Counted from the stretch's first letter, positions 19,295 through 28,839 are shown. The stretch: 64,000 nucleotides of DNA from DATMER01 sp035556715 (GCA_035556715.1 DATMER010000043.1:86886-150885); one strand, 5' to 3'. Numbers and translations: made by a program. The notes: a model not told the origin generated them from the letters alone.

Positions 19295-20878
19295 TTACTC
19301 CTTGTCGGCCGGGTTGATGAACAGCACGCTCAGATCGATCGCTCCGTGCCCTCGCTGCGGGAAGTCCGGGTCGGAGGGGTTTCCAGGATCGAGATTGGAG
19401 GCGGTGTCGTCCGGCGGGAAGAGGACCAGGGAGCCGAGGAACGCGAGCAGCTTGGCCTGGTCTACAGCGCCGAGATCCACGTAGCTGTCCCGCGACGTCT
19501 GGGCCTCGCCGCCATGCCGCAGGATGACCTCATTGAGGTTGATGCTGCGGCCATCGTGGCCATACGGAGCGGTGGTGGCCACCCCCCAGAGCGGCTCGGT
19601 GACGAAGTGGGTCGTGATGGTTCCGTCGTACTGCCGCTCGTGGAAATTGGGGCCGAGGTCGTGCCGCTTCAGGTCGCTGAAGATTCCTTCGACCTGGAAG
19701 TCGCCGAACAGCGGAACCTGGCGGGGCGGGTGGGGAAGATCGGGGACGGAGGTTACGAGCGCGGTCGCGGTGGAGAACAGGTTGTTGAAGATGCCCTGCA
19801 GGGCATCGAAGGCGGTGTCCACGTCGGCCACACGGCGGTCGCGTTCGATCTTCAGGTCCGGCACGTGGCAATTCGCGCAGCCGATTTGATCGAACAGCTC
19901 CCTGCCCTTCGAGGTCAGCGCGTTCTGCTCGTAGATGGCGGGCCGGAAGTAATTCAGCAGGTAGAACTCCATGTGGTCCACCAGGGCGGTGTCGATCTCG
20001 TTGACCACGCTGTCCCCGTCCGGATCGGCGCCCGTGTTCGGAGCCGGAACCGGCCCGAAGGTGTCGAGAGTGCCGTCGAGAACCATGCCCGACGGCGTGG
20101 TGACCACGCCGCCGCCGCTGGCCACGAGGAGGTCGGCGTCCGGCGATTCCAGGCCCATCTCGGCGTTGAAGGCGCCCACCGCGAACTCGCGGATCGAGAA
20201 CAGCCGGCCGTCGTGGAAGAACGGCCTGACGCGCAGATCCGTGTCCACGCCCTCCACGTTCGAAGTGTCGACGGTGCCGTTCGGAAACGCGATGATGTGG
20301 CCGAAGCCGATCCCCTTCGCCTCCAAGGGCTCGATCACGATCCCGCCGTTGTTGATGGCCTCCTGGATGGCGTCGTCCCGGATCTTCCGCAGCTCGGCGG
20401 TCATCTCGTCGGCAAGCATCTCGACGAGGCCCAGGCCGAAGAGGTGAGGGGCGTCCCGGCTGTCCGGCCGGGTGGCGACGTCGCCGCCATGACCCGCGGA
20501 GCCGCGCGGACGGCCGTGGCAGCCGGCGCAGCTATCCGAAAGGCCGGCTCCGATCGTGTCGTCGAGCTCGATGTCTCCGGCTCCGTCGCCGGTGATGGGG
20601 CCCAGGCCCTGCTCGATGGCGAACTTGCGCTGAAAGAGCTGCCGGCCGCGCCGGATCGACCGGAAGGGGTCGCGCCGGATCAGGTAGAGCGAAGCCGTGG
20701 GGGTGGTGTCGTTGGCGCGCCCGGCGCCGACCTGCTGTGCCAGAGACTTCTGCACGGCGGCGTTGTTTTCGGTGTGGGGAGCGCGGGTGCGGTCGACGAG
20801 TTGGGCTTCAGCCGTCAAGGGGATGAACACGGACAGGGCGATGAGAGATGCCGCCCGAATGAGAAAACTCGGCCTCAT
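19295..20878 (-). CDS. Periplasmic two-haem oxidoreductase (DHOR / putative di-haem peroxidase family), copy A
   Basis: The 527-residue protein starts at the ATG complementary to 20876-20878 with a signal peptide (MRPSFLIRAASLIALSVFIP ... AEA). Two haem c sites are visible: CAGCH at residues 117-121 and CANCH near residue 333. The region after the first haem (GRPRGSAGHGGDVATRPDSR) and the C-terminal GHDGRSINLNEVILRHGGEA are hallmarks of the DHOR family, whose members are usually annotated as putative peroxidases or thiol oxidoreductases. It is about 75% identical by eye to the next gene, in tandem. It is exported, and the natural substrate is unknown. Confidence 0.88.
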   Translation of the reverse strand: MRPSFLIRAASLIALSVFIPLTAEAQLVDRTRAPHTENNAAVQKSLAQQVGAGRANDTTPTASLYLIRRDPFRSIRRGRQLFQRKFAIEQGLGPITGDGAGDIELDDTIGAGLSDSCAGCHGRPRGSAGHGGDVATRPDSRDAPHLFGLGLVEMLADEMTAELRKIRDDAIQEAINNGGIVIEPLEAKGIGFGHIIAFPNGTVDTSNVEGVDTDLRVRPFFHDGRLFSIREFAVGAFNAEMGLESPDADLLVASGGGVVTTPSGMVLDGTLDTFGPVPAPNTGADPDGDSVVNEIDTALVDHMEFYLLNYFRPAIYEQNALTSKGRELFDQIGCANCHVPDLKIERDRRVADVDTAFDALQGIFNNLFSTATALVTSVPDLPHPPRQVPLFGDFQVEGIFSDLKRHDLGPNFHERQYDGTITTHFVTEPLWGVATTAPYGHDGRSINLNEVILRHGGEAQTSRDSYVDLGAVDQAKLLAFLGSLVLFPPDDTASNLDPGNPSDPDFPQRGHGAIDLSVLFINPADKE

Positions 20879-21100
20879 GAAACTCCTCCTGGAAGTAGCG
20901 CCTTGTAAGGGACTCGCGCCCGGAGGTCGAGCAAGGTGGACGGCAGGGAGAAGGGGCCACCCGATCGCGAGAAAAGGATGTTCGCGCCTGCTGCGCCGGG
21001 AGGTAGGAGGGCCGCGGGGACGGAAAGATCCTGAAGAAACATTGGATGTCATCTATATTAACAGGTACTGGATGCGGCTCGAAGCGGGACAGCGGAAGAA

Positions 21101-21127
21101 GGCCGCGCGCCGGGAAGGCGCGCGGCC
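21101..21127 (-). terminator. Strong hairpin downstream of the second two-haem oxidoreductase
   Basis: GGCCGCGCGCC at 21101-21111 pairs perfectly with GGCGCGCGGCC at 21117-21127. This is the same stem as at 19258-19284, with a different loop (GGGAA). On the minus strand it is followed by TTCTTCC. The hairpin was evidently copied with the gene. Confidence 0.5.
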
Positions 21128-21137
21128 CGAGGCAGGA

Positions 21138-22724
21138 TTACTCCTTGTCAGCCGGAATGAGGAACAGCACGCTCAGATCGATCGCCCCGTGACCTCGTTG
21201 CGGGAAGTCCGGGTCGAGCGGGTTCCCCGGATCGAGGTTGGAGGCCGTGTCGTCAGGCGGGAAGAGCACCAGCGACTGCAGGAACGCGAGAAGCTGGTTG
21301 CGTGGCACGGTGTTGAGCTCCGCGTAGAGGTCGCGCTGCACCTGGGCCTCGCCGCCATGCCGCAGGATGACCTCATTGAGGTTGATGCTGCGGCCATCGT
21401 GGCCATACGGAGCCGTGGTGCCGACCCCCCAGAGCGGCTCGGTCACGAAGTGGGTCTTGATGGTGCCGTCGTACTGCCGCTCGTGGAACTTGGGGCCGAG
21501 GTCGTGCCGCTTCAGGTCGCTGTAGATGCCGGTGACCAGGAAGGGGTTGAGCAACGGCACCTGGCGGGGCGGGTGCGGAGGATCGGGGATGACGTTCACC
21601 AGCGGCGTCGCCGTGGAGAAAAGCTGGTTGAAGATCCCCTGGACCGGGTCGAACGCCGTGTCCACGTCGGCCACCCGGCGGTCCTTATCGATCTGCAGGT
21701 CAGGCATGTGGCACTTTGCGCAGCCGATGTTGTCGAACACCGCCCTGCCCCTCGCGATGTCGCCGGTCTGCGCGTAGTTGGCCGGCCGGAAGTAGTTCAG
21801 CAGGTAGAACTCCATGTGGTCGACCAGGGCTGTATCGACCTCGTTCGTCACGCCGTCCCCATCAGGATCGGAGGCCGGGTTCGGAGACGGCGGTGCCGGG
21901 ATCGTATCCAGGCTGCCGTCGAGCGCCATGCCGGACGGGGTAAGGGCAAAGCCGCCGGTGCTGGCGGCGATGAGGTCCGGGTCTGCCGCCTCCAACCCCA
22001 TCTCGGCATTGAAGGCTCCGACGGCGAACTCGCGGATCGAGAACGAGCGGCCGTCGTGGAAGAACGGCTTCACCCGCAGATCCTGGTCCACGCCCTCCAC
22101 CATCGAGTAGTCGACGGTGCCGTTCGGAAACCCGGTGACGGAGCCGAAGTCGACCCCGTTCGTGATCAGGAGCGCGATGGTGGGCGTGTTGGTGTTGATG
22201 GCCGTCTGGACGGCATCGTCCCGGATCTTCCGCAACTCGAAGGTCATCTCGTCGGCAAGCATCTCGACGAGACCCAGACCAAAGAGGTGGGGTGCATCGC
22301 GGCTGTCCGGCCGGGTGGCGACGTCGCCGCCGTGCCCCGCGGAGCCCCGCGGCCGGCCGTGGCAGCCGGCGCAGCTATCGGAGAGCCCGGCGCCGATCGT
22401 GTCGTCCAGCTCGATGTCTCCGGTCCCGTCGCCGGTGATGGGACCCAGCCCCTGGTGGAGGGCGAACTTGCGCTGGAAGATCTGGCGCCCGCGCCGGATC
22501 GAGCGGAACGGATCACGGGTAATGAGGTAGATCGACGAGTTGGGAGTGGTGGCATTGCCGCGACCGGCGCCGATCTGCTGCGTCAGCGACTTCTGGACGG
22601 CGGCGTTGTTTTCGGTATGGGGGGCGTTGGTGCGATCGACGAGCTGGGCATCTGCCATCGAGGTAACAAAGACGGTTGACAGGGCGACGAGGAACGTGGC
22701 CCGGACGAGCAGACTCGGCCTCAT
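21138..22724 (-). CDS. Periplasmic two-haem oxidoreductase (DHOR family), copy B
   Basis: The 528-residue paralogue of the adjacent gene has the same architecture: a signal peptide (MRPSLLVRATFLVALSTVFV), the mature start QLVDRT, haem site CAGCH at about residue 117, a second haem site CAKCH at about 334 and the GHDGRSINLNEVILRHGGEA signature. The most different part is residues about 170-300, which may set substrate or partner preference. Its upstream ~145 bases resemble those upstream of copy A, so promoter and leader were duplicated too. Confidence 0.88.
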   Translation of the reverse strand: MRPSLLVRATFLVALSTVFVTSMADAQLVDRTNAPHTENNAAVQKSLTQQIGAGRGNATTPNSSIYLITRDPFRSIRRGRQIFQRKFALHQGLGPITGDGTGDIELDDTIGAGLSDSCAGCHGRPRGSAGHGGDVATRPDSRDAPHLFGLGLVEMLADEMTFELRKIRDDAVQTAINTNTPTIALLITNGVDFGSVTGFPNGTVDYSMVEGVDQDLRVKPFFHDGRSFSIREFAVGAFNAEMGLEAADPDLIAASTGGFALTPSGMALDGSLDTIPAPPSPNPASDPDGDGVTNEVDTALVDHMEFYLLNYFRPANYAQTGDIARGRAVFDNIGCAKCHMPDLQIDKDRRVADVDTAFDPVQGIFNQLFSTATPLVNVIPDPPHPPRQVPLLNPFLVTGIYSDLKRHDLGPKFHERQYDGTIKTHFVTEPLWGVGTTAPYGHDGRSINLNEVILRHGGEAQVQRDLYAELNTVPRNQLLAFLQSLVLFPPDDTASNLDPGNPLDPDFPQRGHGAIDLSVLFLIPADKE

Positions 22725-22903
22725 GGATCTCCTCCTGGAAGTAGCGTCTTTGTAAGAGAGACTCGCGCCCGGGCGGTGAGCCAGGAGGGACGGGCAAGGA
22801 GGAACGGGCCACCCGATCGCGAGAAGAGGATGGTTCATGCCTTCTGCGGGATGAGGGAGGGCCGCGGGAAAGGCGTGCTAGATTCACTGCGGAGGATTCG
22901 GAT

Positions 22904-23818
22904 ATGCAAAAAGCGTGTCTTGGTGTGGCGCTTCTGGGGCTTGCTGCCCTGCCGGCATTCGCTCAGCGGGACTTTTCCAAGGTCGAGGTCAAGGCGGCCC
23001 CCGTCGCCGGCAAGGTCTACTTGCTGCAGGGCGCCGGGGGCAACATCGGCGTGTCGGTGGGGAGCGACGGCCTCCTCATCGTGGACGACGAGTTCGCGCC
23101 GCTGGCCGAGAAGGTCCGGGCTGCTCTCAAGGGATTGAAATCCGGCGAGCTCGCCTTCGTGCTCAACACGCACTGGCACTATGACCACACGGGCGGCAAC
23201 GAGACCTTCGGCCGCGAGGCCACGATCGTTGCTCACGAGAACGTCCGCAAGCGCATGGAGAAGGGGCAGATGCTGCGCGGCGACCAGGTCCCGCCCTCGC
23301 CGCCGCACGCTTTGCCGGTCATCACCTTCGACGAGTCGGTCTCGGTGCACTTCAACGGCGAGGAGATCCGCGTCCTGCACTTCCCCCAGGGCCACACGGA
23401 CGGCGACGGCATCGTCTTCTTCACCGGCTCGAACGTGGTGCACATGGGGGACCATTACTTCGCGGGCTTCTTCCCCTTCGTGGACCTGGAGAGCGGCGGT
23501 AGCCTGGCCGGGCTGACCGCGAACATCGAGAAGGTGCTGGGCCAGATCCCGGATGACGTGAAGATCATCCCCGGCCACGGCCCGATTTCCAGCAAGGCCG
23601 ACCTGCAGGCCTACCTGGGCATGCTCAGGGAGACAACGGCCCACGTCCGCGGGCGCATCGACGCGGGCAAGGACTTGAAGGCGATCCAGGCGGAAGGCCT
23701 GCCCGAGAAGTGGAAGGACTGGGGGAAGGGCTTCATCAAGACCCCCGACTGGATCGAGCTGATCTTCACGAGCCTCACCGGCAAGGGGACCGGCTCGGGC
23801 ACCGGCCAGCACCACTAG
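22904..23818 (+). CDS. Exported metallo-beta-lactamase-fold hydrolase
   Basis: The 304-residue protein starts at ATG 22904 behind GGAGG and has a signal peptide (MQKACLGVALLGLAALPAFA). The metal site is THWHYDHTGG (HxHxDH, near residue 90), followed by FPQGHTDGD, HMGDHYF and IIPGHGP. It belongs to the group of periplasmic MBL proteins resembling quinoprotein-relay SoxH/cyclase-type hydrolases, not classical beta-lactamases, and lacks obvious class B1 features. The C-terminal ~70 residues form a helical extension (AYLGMLRETTAHVRGRID). Its stop codon overlaps that of the convergent TPR remnant. Confidence 0.88.
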   Translation: MQKACLGVALLGLAALPAFAQRDFSKVEVKAAPVAGKVYLLQGAGGNIGVSVGSDGLLIVDDEFAPLAEKVRAALKGLKSGELAFVLNTHWHYDHTGGNETFGREATIVAHENVRKRMEKGQMLRGDQVPPSPPHALPVITFDESVSVHFNGEEIRVLHFPQGHTDGDGIVFFTGSNVVHMGDHYFAGFFPFVDLESGGSLAGLTANIEKVLGQIPDDVKIIPGHGPISSKADLQAYLGMLRETTAHVRGRIDAGKDLKAIQAEGLPEKWKDWGKGFIKTPDWIELIFTSLTGKGTGSGTGQHH

Positions 23819-24000
23819 AGACCGGCGTACCCCATCTTCCGCAGCCGCGCGACCGCCGGCTGCGCCTCCCCCTCGCGTCCCAGGGCGATCAGGGCGCGGG
23901 CCCAGGGATCGATCAGCTTCCAGTGGGTGAGAGGGTGCCGGCATGGGCCGAGCGCCGCCAGCGCCCGCTCCCGGGCGGCCAGCGCCTCGCCCGAGCCATC
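23815..24000 (-). pseudogene. 3' remnant of a TPR-protein gene, cut off next to array 2
   Basis: The minus-strand frame ends at the stop complementary to 23815-23817. Its last ~55 residues (RERALAALGP, HWKLIDPWARALIALGREGE, ARLRKMGYAGL) read like the C-terminal helices of TPR-bearing regulators or Ser/Thr-kinase proteins common in Acidobacteriota. Upstream of about 24000 the frame runs into the palindrome and repeat array and loses resemblance. No start or N-terminal domain exists. I infer a gene whose 5' part was lost or replaced by the array region. Confidence 0.55.
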
Positions 24001-24005
24001 CCAGC

Positions 24006-24030
24006 CGCCTGGGGGTTGAAACCCCAGGCG
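24006..24030. repeat. Short perfect palindrome bordering array 2
   Basis: CGCCTGGGG at 24006-24014 and CCCCAGGCG at 24022-24030 form a perfect 9-bp stem around GTTGAAA. It sits four bases before the first cell of array 2. It may be a dispersed repeat, since a palindrome of a different sequence borders array 3, or simply a terminator of the minus-strand remnant's former gene. Confidence 0.5.
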
Positions 24031-24033
24031 TCC

Positions 24034-24701
24034 GTCGCGACAGCCTGGACGCAGTCCGCTGCCGGAGATCGCAAGTCGCGTCATCCCTCTGCCAGCCTCC
24101 ACGGCCCAGGAGTTGGCTGTCGCAACAGGACCCATGGCCTCGGCGCCAGGCGTTTCGGCGCGAGCCGAATGGATCTGGGTGTCGCGACAGAGGACCTGCG
24201 CGCCAGGAGAATTCCTTTACCTGTCGCGACTCAGGCTCGAGTCGCATCAACGGAACCTATCGCTGACGCGACTTAGGGCCAAGTCGCGACAGCGACATCT
24301 ATCGGCGTTGGGACTCAATCTATAGTCGCGTCACCAGGCTCTATGGTTGCAACACCGAAAGACTTCGCTGTCGCGACTATAGGGTACTGTGTTGCGAATT
24401 AGGCTTAAGGCGCGACAGAGAAACCTAAAGTCACATCAGCCAATCTCTGAGTCGCATCACCAACATCTTGAGTCTCATCACCGAAACCTATAGTCACGAC
24501 AGTCAAGTCTATCGTCGCATCACCGATAGGCAGAGTCGCGTCACCGAAGTCTATCGGTGTCGTGACTATAAGTTGAGTCGCATCGCCGGAGCCTATCGTC
24601 GCGTCACCGAAGCTCCAGGTCGCAACAGCAAGTCTCCTGGTGACGCGACTCCAGGCGGGGTCGCGTCATGGGAATCGATCGTCGCGACAGAAAGTCTCAC
24701 G
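24034..24701. repeat. Array 2: about 31 diverged 21-bp cells with inverted members
   Basis: From 24241 to 24640 cells start every 21 bp without exception (24241, 24262, 24283 ... 24619, 24640), then at 24660 and 24681. Looser units precede at 24034, 24075, 24119, 24181 and 24223. A typical forward cell begins GTCGCRTCACC and ends GAARCCTATC. Cells at 24262, 24367, 24388, 24556 and 24640 carry the core inverted (TGACGCGACT, CTGTCGCGAC), still inside the same 21-bp cell. Several cells hold the full palindrome GTCGCGAC. Units differ from each other at many positions, so this is not a young slippage array. From 24702 to 24933 I see only a short duplicated GCATGGTCATGG near 24764 and the next gene's leader. 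Confidence 0.9.
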
Positions 24702-24933
24702 GCCCCAGGCACCATCAAGGCCCGGCGTCATGAAAACATCGTTACCCGGCCGGTTTTTCACGCATGGTCATGGGCATGGTCATGGATGTGGGGTGGACCA
24801 ACCTGCCGTGGCGAGAGACGCCCCGACCCTGTACACCCGGTGGCGTCGTGGTAGAGGACTGGGGCGTCTTCCGAAAGTATGGGGACTTCGAGCTGCCTCC
24901 GCGGAGGCTCGCGTTCCGCGCAAGGAGAAAGGC

Positions 24934-25320
24934 ATGAAGCGTCAGGAATTCGAAGCCACTCTCCAGGCCCTGGCGCAGGGCTGGGCGAGCAAGGACTACG
25001 AGAAGGTGGCGAGCCACTTCGCCGAGGACGTCCAGTACGCTGATCCCACACGCTACCGGATCTCCTCGCGGGCGGAGCTCCTGGAGTTCTTCCGGGACGA
25101 CGAGGGATACGATCAGAGCACGGTCTGGCACAACGTTGTCTTCGACGAGGAGAAACAGACCGGAGCGGCGGAGTACACCTACCAGGGGACCCACCGCTAT
25201 CACGGCCTCGTGATCGTGAAGGTGCACGGAAACCTGATCACTCACTGGCGGGAGTACCAGCACGTGTCCGACCTGGGATGGGAAGACTACTGCGACGGGA
25301 CCCTCTTCACGGCCGGTTGA
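24934..25320 (+). CDS. SnoaL-like / NTF2-fold small protein
   Basis: The 128-residue protein starts at ATG 24934 behind AAGGAG at 24922-24927. The pattern is typical of the NTF2-like superfamily: a first helix pair FEATLQALAQGWASKDYEKV, a loop HFAEDVQYADP, a helix SSRAELLEFF, and curved sheet strands (WHNVVFDEEKQTGAAEYTYQG, HGLVIVKVHGNLITHWREYQ). Members bind or modify small molecules. Acidic and aromatic residues (HFAEDV, HWREYQ) line the expected pocket. There is no signal peptide. It reads away from array 2. Confidence 0.8.
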   Translation: MKRQEFEATLQALAQGWASKDYEKVASHFAEDVQYADPTRYRISSRAELLEFFRDDEGYDQSTVWHNVVFDEEKQTGAAEYTYQGTHRYHGLVIVKVHGNLITHWREYQHVSDLGWEDYCDGTLFTAG

Positions 25321-28057
25321 TCAATCCATCGGCGTGAGCAGATCCTCCTTCTTGGCAAAGGGAGCCTGCACGGACCTTCTGTTCCTGAGCTCGGAGACGT
25401 GCTCGTAGAAGGCCCGCGACCACCAGGGGGTGCGAATGAGCGCATCCATCCGCGCACTGTGGGTCCGCCCGGCGCCCTTCGCGAGCGCTTCCGGATGGTC
25501 CTTGAGGATCCGGAACAGCTCCACCTGCTCGGCGATCACCACGGAGTTTTTGCTCTCCACGGTTTCGAAGGCCTTCTCGACGTCGTCCAGGTAAAGCTGC
25601 ACCGCCGCGTCGTAAGCGGCTTCCGCTGCCTTCTTCTCGTCGTCCCCCTTGGCCGCCGCCGTCGTGATGTCGGCGAAGGCCTTCTCCAGGACGGGCTTGT
25701 GCTTCAGCCAGGCCTTATGAGCCACCTCGTTCCAGAACGGACGCAGAAATTCGTTGTGATGGGCCTTGATCGAGTCGAGCACCTTCAGATACCTGAGATG
25801 GAGCTGGAAGAGCGCGCTCTTCGGGTTCTCGGTCTCGGGGCCGAACAGCTTGGTCGCCCCGAGCGTTCCCGTGTAGAAGCTCCACAGGCCGCCCTTGACC
25901 GCGGCGGGGCCGCCTGCCGTCTTCGGCACCTCGAGCAGCTTGAACGGCAGGTCCACGCCGGGGATGAACTCGAGCCCCGCCAGTTCCGCCACCATCTGCG
26001 CCTCGTCCTGTTTGCCCGGGGTCGTCCGCGCCTCGCCCTGCTCGTCCAGATCGGCCCACTGCTTGCTCAGGATGGCCATGTCCTGCGGGGAATAGATCAC
26101 GACCGAGTCGTTGTGCGCGATGTAGAGCGGCAGGTTTTCGCCCGTGATGATGAGCCCCACGTGCGCCGGGAGAGCGATGAAGCGGAAGCGCAGGTTCAGG
26201 TGGTCCCGCAGCAGCGAGAGCATGTAGGCGATGCGCAGCGCGTACACGCCGCAATCCTGGATCAACTGGCCCGTCAGCGCCCGGGGGAACTGCCGGGTCA
26301 GATGGTTGTCGCCGAAGTCCTCGATGTTGTACGGCGTGTGCGTGGTGAACGCGCGCAGGAAGGACTCCAGCAGCTTGATCACGGCGGTGAAGGCCTCGGC
26401 CGGAGTGGTCGTTGCGGCGCGCTCCTTGTATTTCTCCAGCAGGAAGCGCCGCCAGTCGTCGTCGCTCTCCAGCTTCATGCCTCCCTTGCCCATCTTTTCG
26501 ATGGCCTTCGCATTCTCCTGCGTCTCGGCCGTGGGCTTGCCCTCCTTGTCCTTTTCGAGGCCGTAGATCTGCTCCAGGACCTGGATCTGCTGCTGCCGGA
26601 CGAGGAAGATCCGGGCGAAGGTCATCTCTTTTTCGCTGGCCAGGGATTCGAACATCTCCTCGTCGTAGAACTCCACGCCCACCGCGCGGCTCGCGGCCTC
26701 CTTGCCCTTGGCGAAGAAATCCAGGTGCTTGCCTCCGCCCTTCTTGAATTCCGACTTCGTCACCTCCACAGACATGCTCCCGGACCTCTTGCTCTCCTCC
26801 TTCGGCTCGATCAGGCCGCGCAACCGGCTCTCGAGACGGTCCTTCGCGAGGCTGAGGTACTTGTCCCCCCTGCCGGCGCCCAGGTCGGCGACGGCCTGGT
26901 CCAGCAGCACCTGATAGGCCGTCTGGATGCCGGTGAAGGTCTGCCGGAGCAGCCGGAGCAGCGAGTCGTGGTAGACCGAGATCGTGATGTCGCGGATGAC
27001 GGGGAAATACTCCAGCGAGGACAGGCTGGCCCAGCGTTCCCGGTCCTTCTTGATCTCCGCGGGGTCCAGGCCCGCCGCCTCGTCGCGGATCTGCTCGAAG
27101 AGAAGCAGCAGGGCATCGAGGACCTTCAGCGCGTCGTCCGCGCCCTGCTGGGGAATGCGGCCGAGAAGCTCTTCCAGGACCTGTTCCCACAGGAACTCTT
27201 CCGACCGGAAAGGTGTCCGGTCCCCTCTTCGGAAGGAAGTCCACCTCCTTCTCGTGCTTGTGGTACCAGGTGCGGAACCTGCCGGCTTCCTGCCCCAGGC
27301 CGAGCAGCAGGAGGCGCGTGACCATCGTGTTGACGAGCTGGTCCGAGGGGAGGCCGAGAGGCAGGCGCGTCGTCTGGGCCGCGAGAAATTCGTCGAGCCG
27401 CTCCTTGACTCCCGCGCCCGCGTCGATCGCCTCCGCCAGCGCGATGAACTTCTCGACCACGGGGACCCGCTGGAACATGTCGATCTCGCCCCCGGTCGAG
27501 AGGGTGACGACGTCCGCCTTCCTTGTCCTCTCGAGCTCGTCGAGCGCCTCCTGGTAGAAGGGCTTGGGCTTGTCCTTCTCCTTGCGCTGGATCGGGTGAG
27601 GGCCTGGCCTGGACGCCTGCTGCACCACGTGCGTCAGCTCGTGGGCGAGCAGCTTGCGTCCCGCGGGGGTGCCGGGCGAGTGCTCGTTCGCACCCAGCAC
27701 GACGTGGTTCCCGGCCGTGAAGGCGCGCGCGTTCAGCGCCTGGGCCAGGCCGGCGGCGTTCGAGTCGGCGTGCACCCGCACCTGGCTGAAGTCATGGCCG
27801 AAGCGCGGCTCCATGAACGTCCGCGTGGTGGCATCCAGAGGCTGGCCGGACGGAAGGATCGCCGGGCTCCCGGCAGGGGAGGAGGGGCGCTTCAGCGGCT
27901 GCGAGACCGGAGCCGGCATCTCCGGCATCGCTTCCAGCCGCTCCGCGAATCGGTCGGCCTCGTCCTCCGCTCTCTGCGCGCCCGCGGCCTTGGGCCGCGC
28001 CGGGTGGGAAGGGGATGGCTGGTTGGGTTGCCTCGGTTTCGGTGTGCGGGTCCGCAT
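25321..28057 (-). pseudogene. eCIS-core (DUF4157) domain protein with a frameshift
   Basis: Translation starts at the ATG complementary to 28055-28057, behind AAGGAG. Residues 1-55 are Pro-rich and disordered. The DUF4157 domain follows (TRTFMEPRFGHDFSQVRVH ... AFTAGNHVVLG ... HELTHVVQQ), a putative HExxH zinc site near residue 138. The frame breaks around 27212-27235, near a run of four C at 27222-27225. The rest (RSEEFLWEQVLEELLGRI to the stop at 25321) is in the -1 frame. The C-terminal part includes CGVYALRIAYMLSLL, then PAHVGLIITG and YIAHNDSVV, a Cys-His-Asn order that could be a cysteine-protease-like or transglutaminase-like site. Joined length is ~911 residues. The domain is known from proteins linked to extracellular contractile injection systems, but no such genes are in this window. 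Confidence 0.82.
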
Positions 28058-28203
28058 CACTCCCACTCCTTCTGGAATCGTCGTCCCGATGCTATGCGAC
28101 TCCCCCTGGTCCGTCAAAACGCGGGCCGTGGCACTTTTCCCTCAGCCGGAAAGGCATAAAACATTCCGCGCGGCGGACCGGCCTCCAGCGGTAGAGTAGG
28201 GGA

Positions 28204-28839
28204 GTGAGCCGGCACGTGGTGCTCCTCGGTGACTCGATCTTCGACAACGCGGCCTATACCGGGAGGGAGCCGGACGTCGTCGAGCACCTGCGGTCGATCC
28301 TGCCGTCCGGGTGGCAGGCCAGCCTCCTCGCGATCGACGGGAGCGTGATCTCCAACCTCTCCTCTCAGTTGAGGAGGGTGCCCGAGGATGCCTCCCATCT
28401 CGTGATCTCGGTCGGCGGCAACGACGCCCTCGGGAACAGCGACATACTGGAGATGCGGGTCCGGTCCACGGCCGAGGCGCTCGAGCTCTTCCACGAGCGG
28501 GTGGAGGAGTTCGAGGAGAGCTACCGGTCCGCCATCCACGAGGTGCTGGAGCTGGGCAGGCCGGCGACTCTCTGCACCATCTACAACGGCAACCTGCCCG
28601 ATCCTGAGTACGCCCGCAACGCCCGGGTCGCCCTGGCCCTGTTCAACGACGCCATCCTCCGCACCGCCTTCGAGCTGCGCCTGCCCGTCATCGAGCTGCG
28701 GCTGGTCTGCAGCGAGCCCGCCGACTACGCCAATCCCATCGAGCCCTCCGGTCCCGGAGGCCGCAAGATCGCCATGGCGATCGCCCGTGCCGTCGGGGCC
28801 CTCGATCCGGGGCCCGGCGGATCCCAGGTCCTGATCTAG
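28204..28839 (+). CDS. SGNH/GDSL-family hydrolase
   Basis: The 211-residue cytoplasmic protein begins with the block I motif VVLLGDSIFDN (nucleophile Ser in GDS). Block III is VGGNDALGN. The C-terminal acid-histidine dyad is less clear: the expected DxxH is replaced by a region around ANPIEPSGPGGRKIA, so catalysis may use a variant site. The start is GTG 28204; GGTAGAG precedes it. The substrate is unknown, perhaps an acyl ester. The 5' end is divergent from the eCIS-core gene. Confidence 0.75.
   Translation: MSRHVVLLGDSIFDNAAYTGREPDVVEHLRSILPSGWQASLLAIDGSVISNLSSQLRRVPEDASHLVISVGGNDALGNSDILEMRVRSTAEALELFHERVEEFEESYRSAIHEVLELGRPATLCTIYNGNLPDPEYARNARVALALFNDAILRTAFELRLPVIELRLVCSEPADYANPIEPSGPGGRKIAMAIARAVGALDPGPGGSQVLI

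Noticed and set aside
19346..22679. Long plus-strand frames opposite the two-haem oxidoreductases
   Set aside because: Shadows of the minus-strand genes, which have signal peptides and haem motifs.
24034..24701. CRISPR array
   Set aside because: No identical repeats separated by unique spacers; the unit is 21 bp in total and diverges throughout. No cas gene is present.
24760..24800. Short GCATGGTCATGG duplication upstream of the SnoaL-like gene
   Set aside because: Only two copies with no wider context; below the level of a supportable feature.
24468..24854. Open frame over array 2 (RRIT/RVTE heptads)
   Set aside because: Same 21-bp artefact; inverted cells and the loose upstream units are inconsistent with a protein repeat, and there is no ribosome site.
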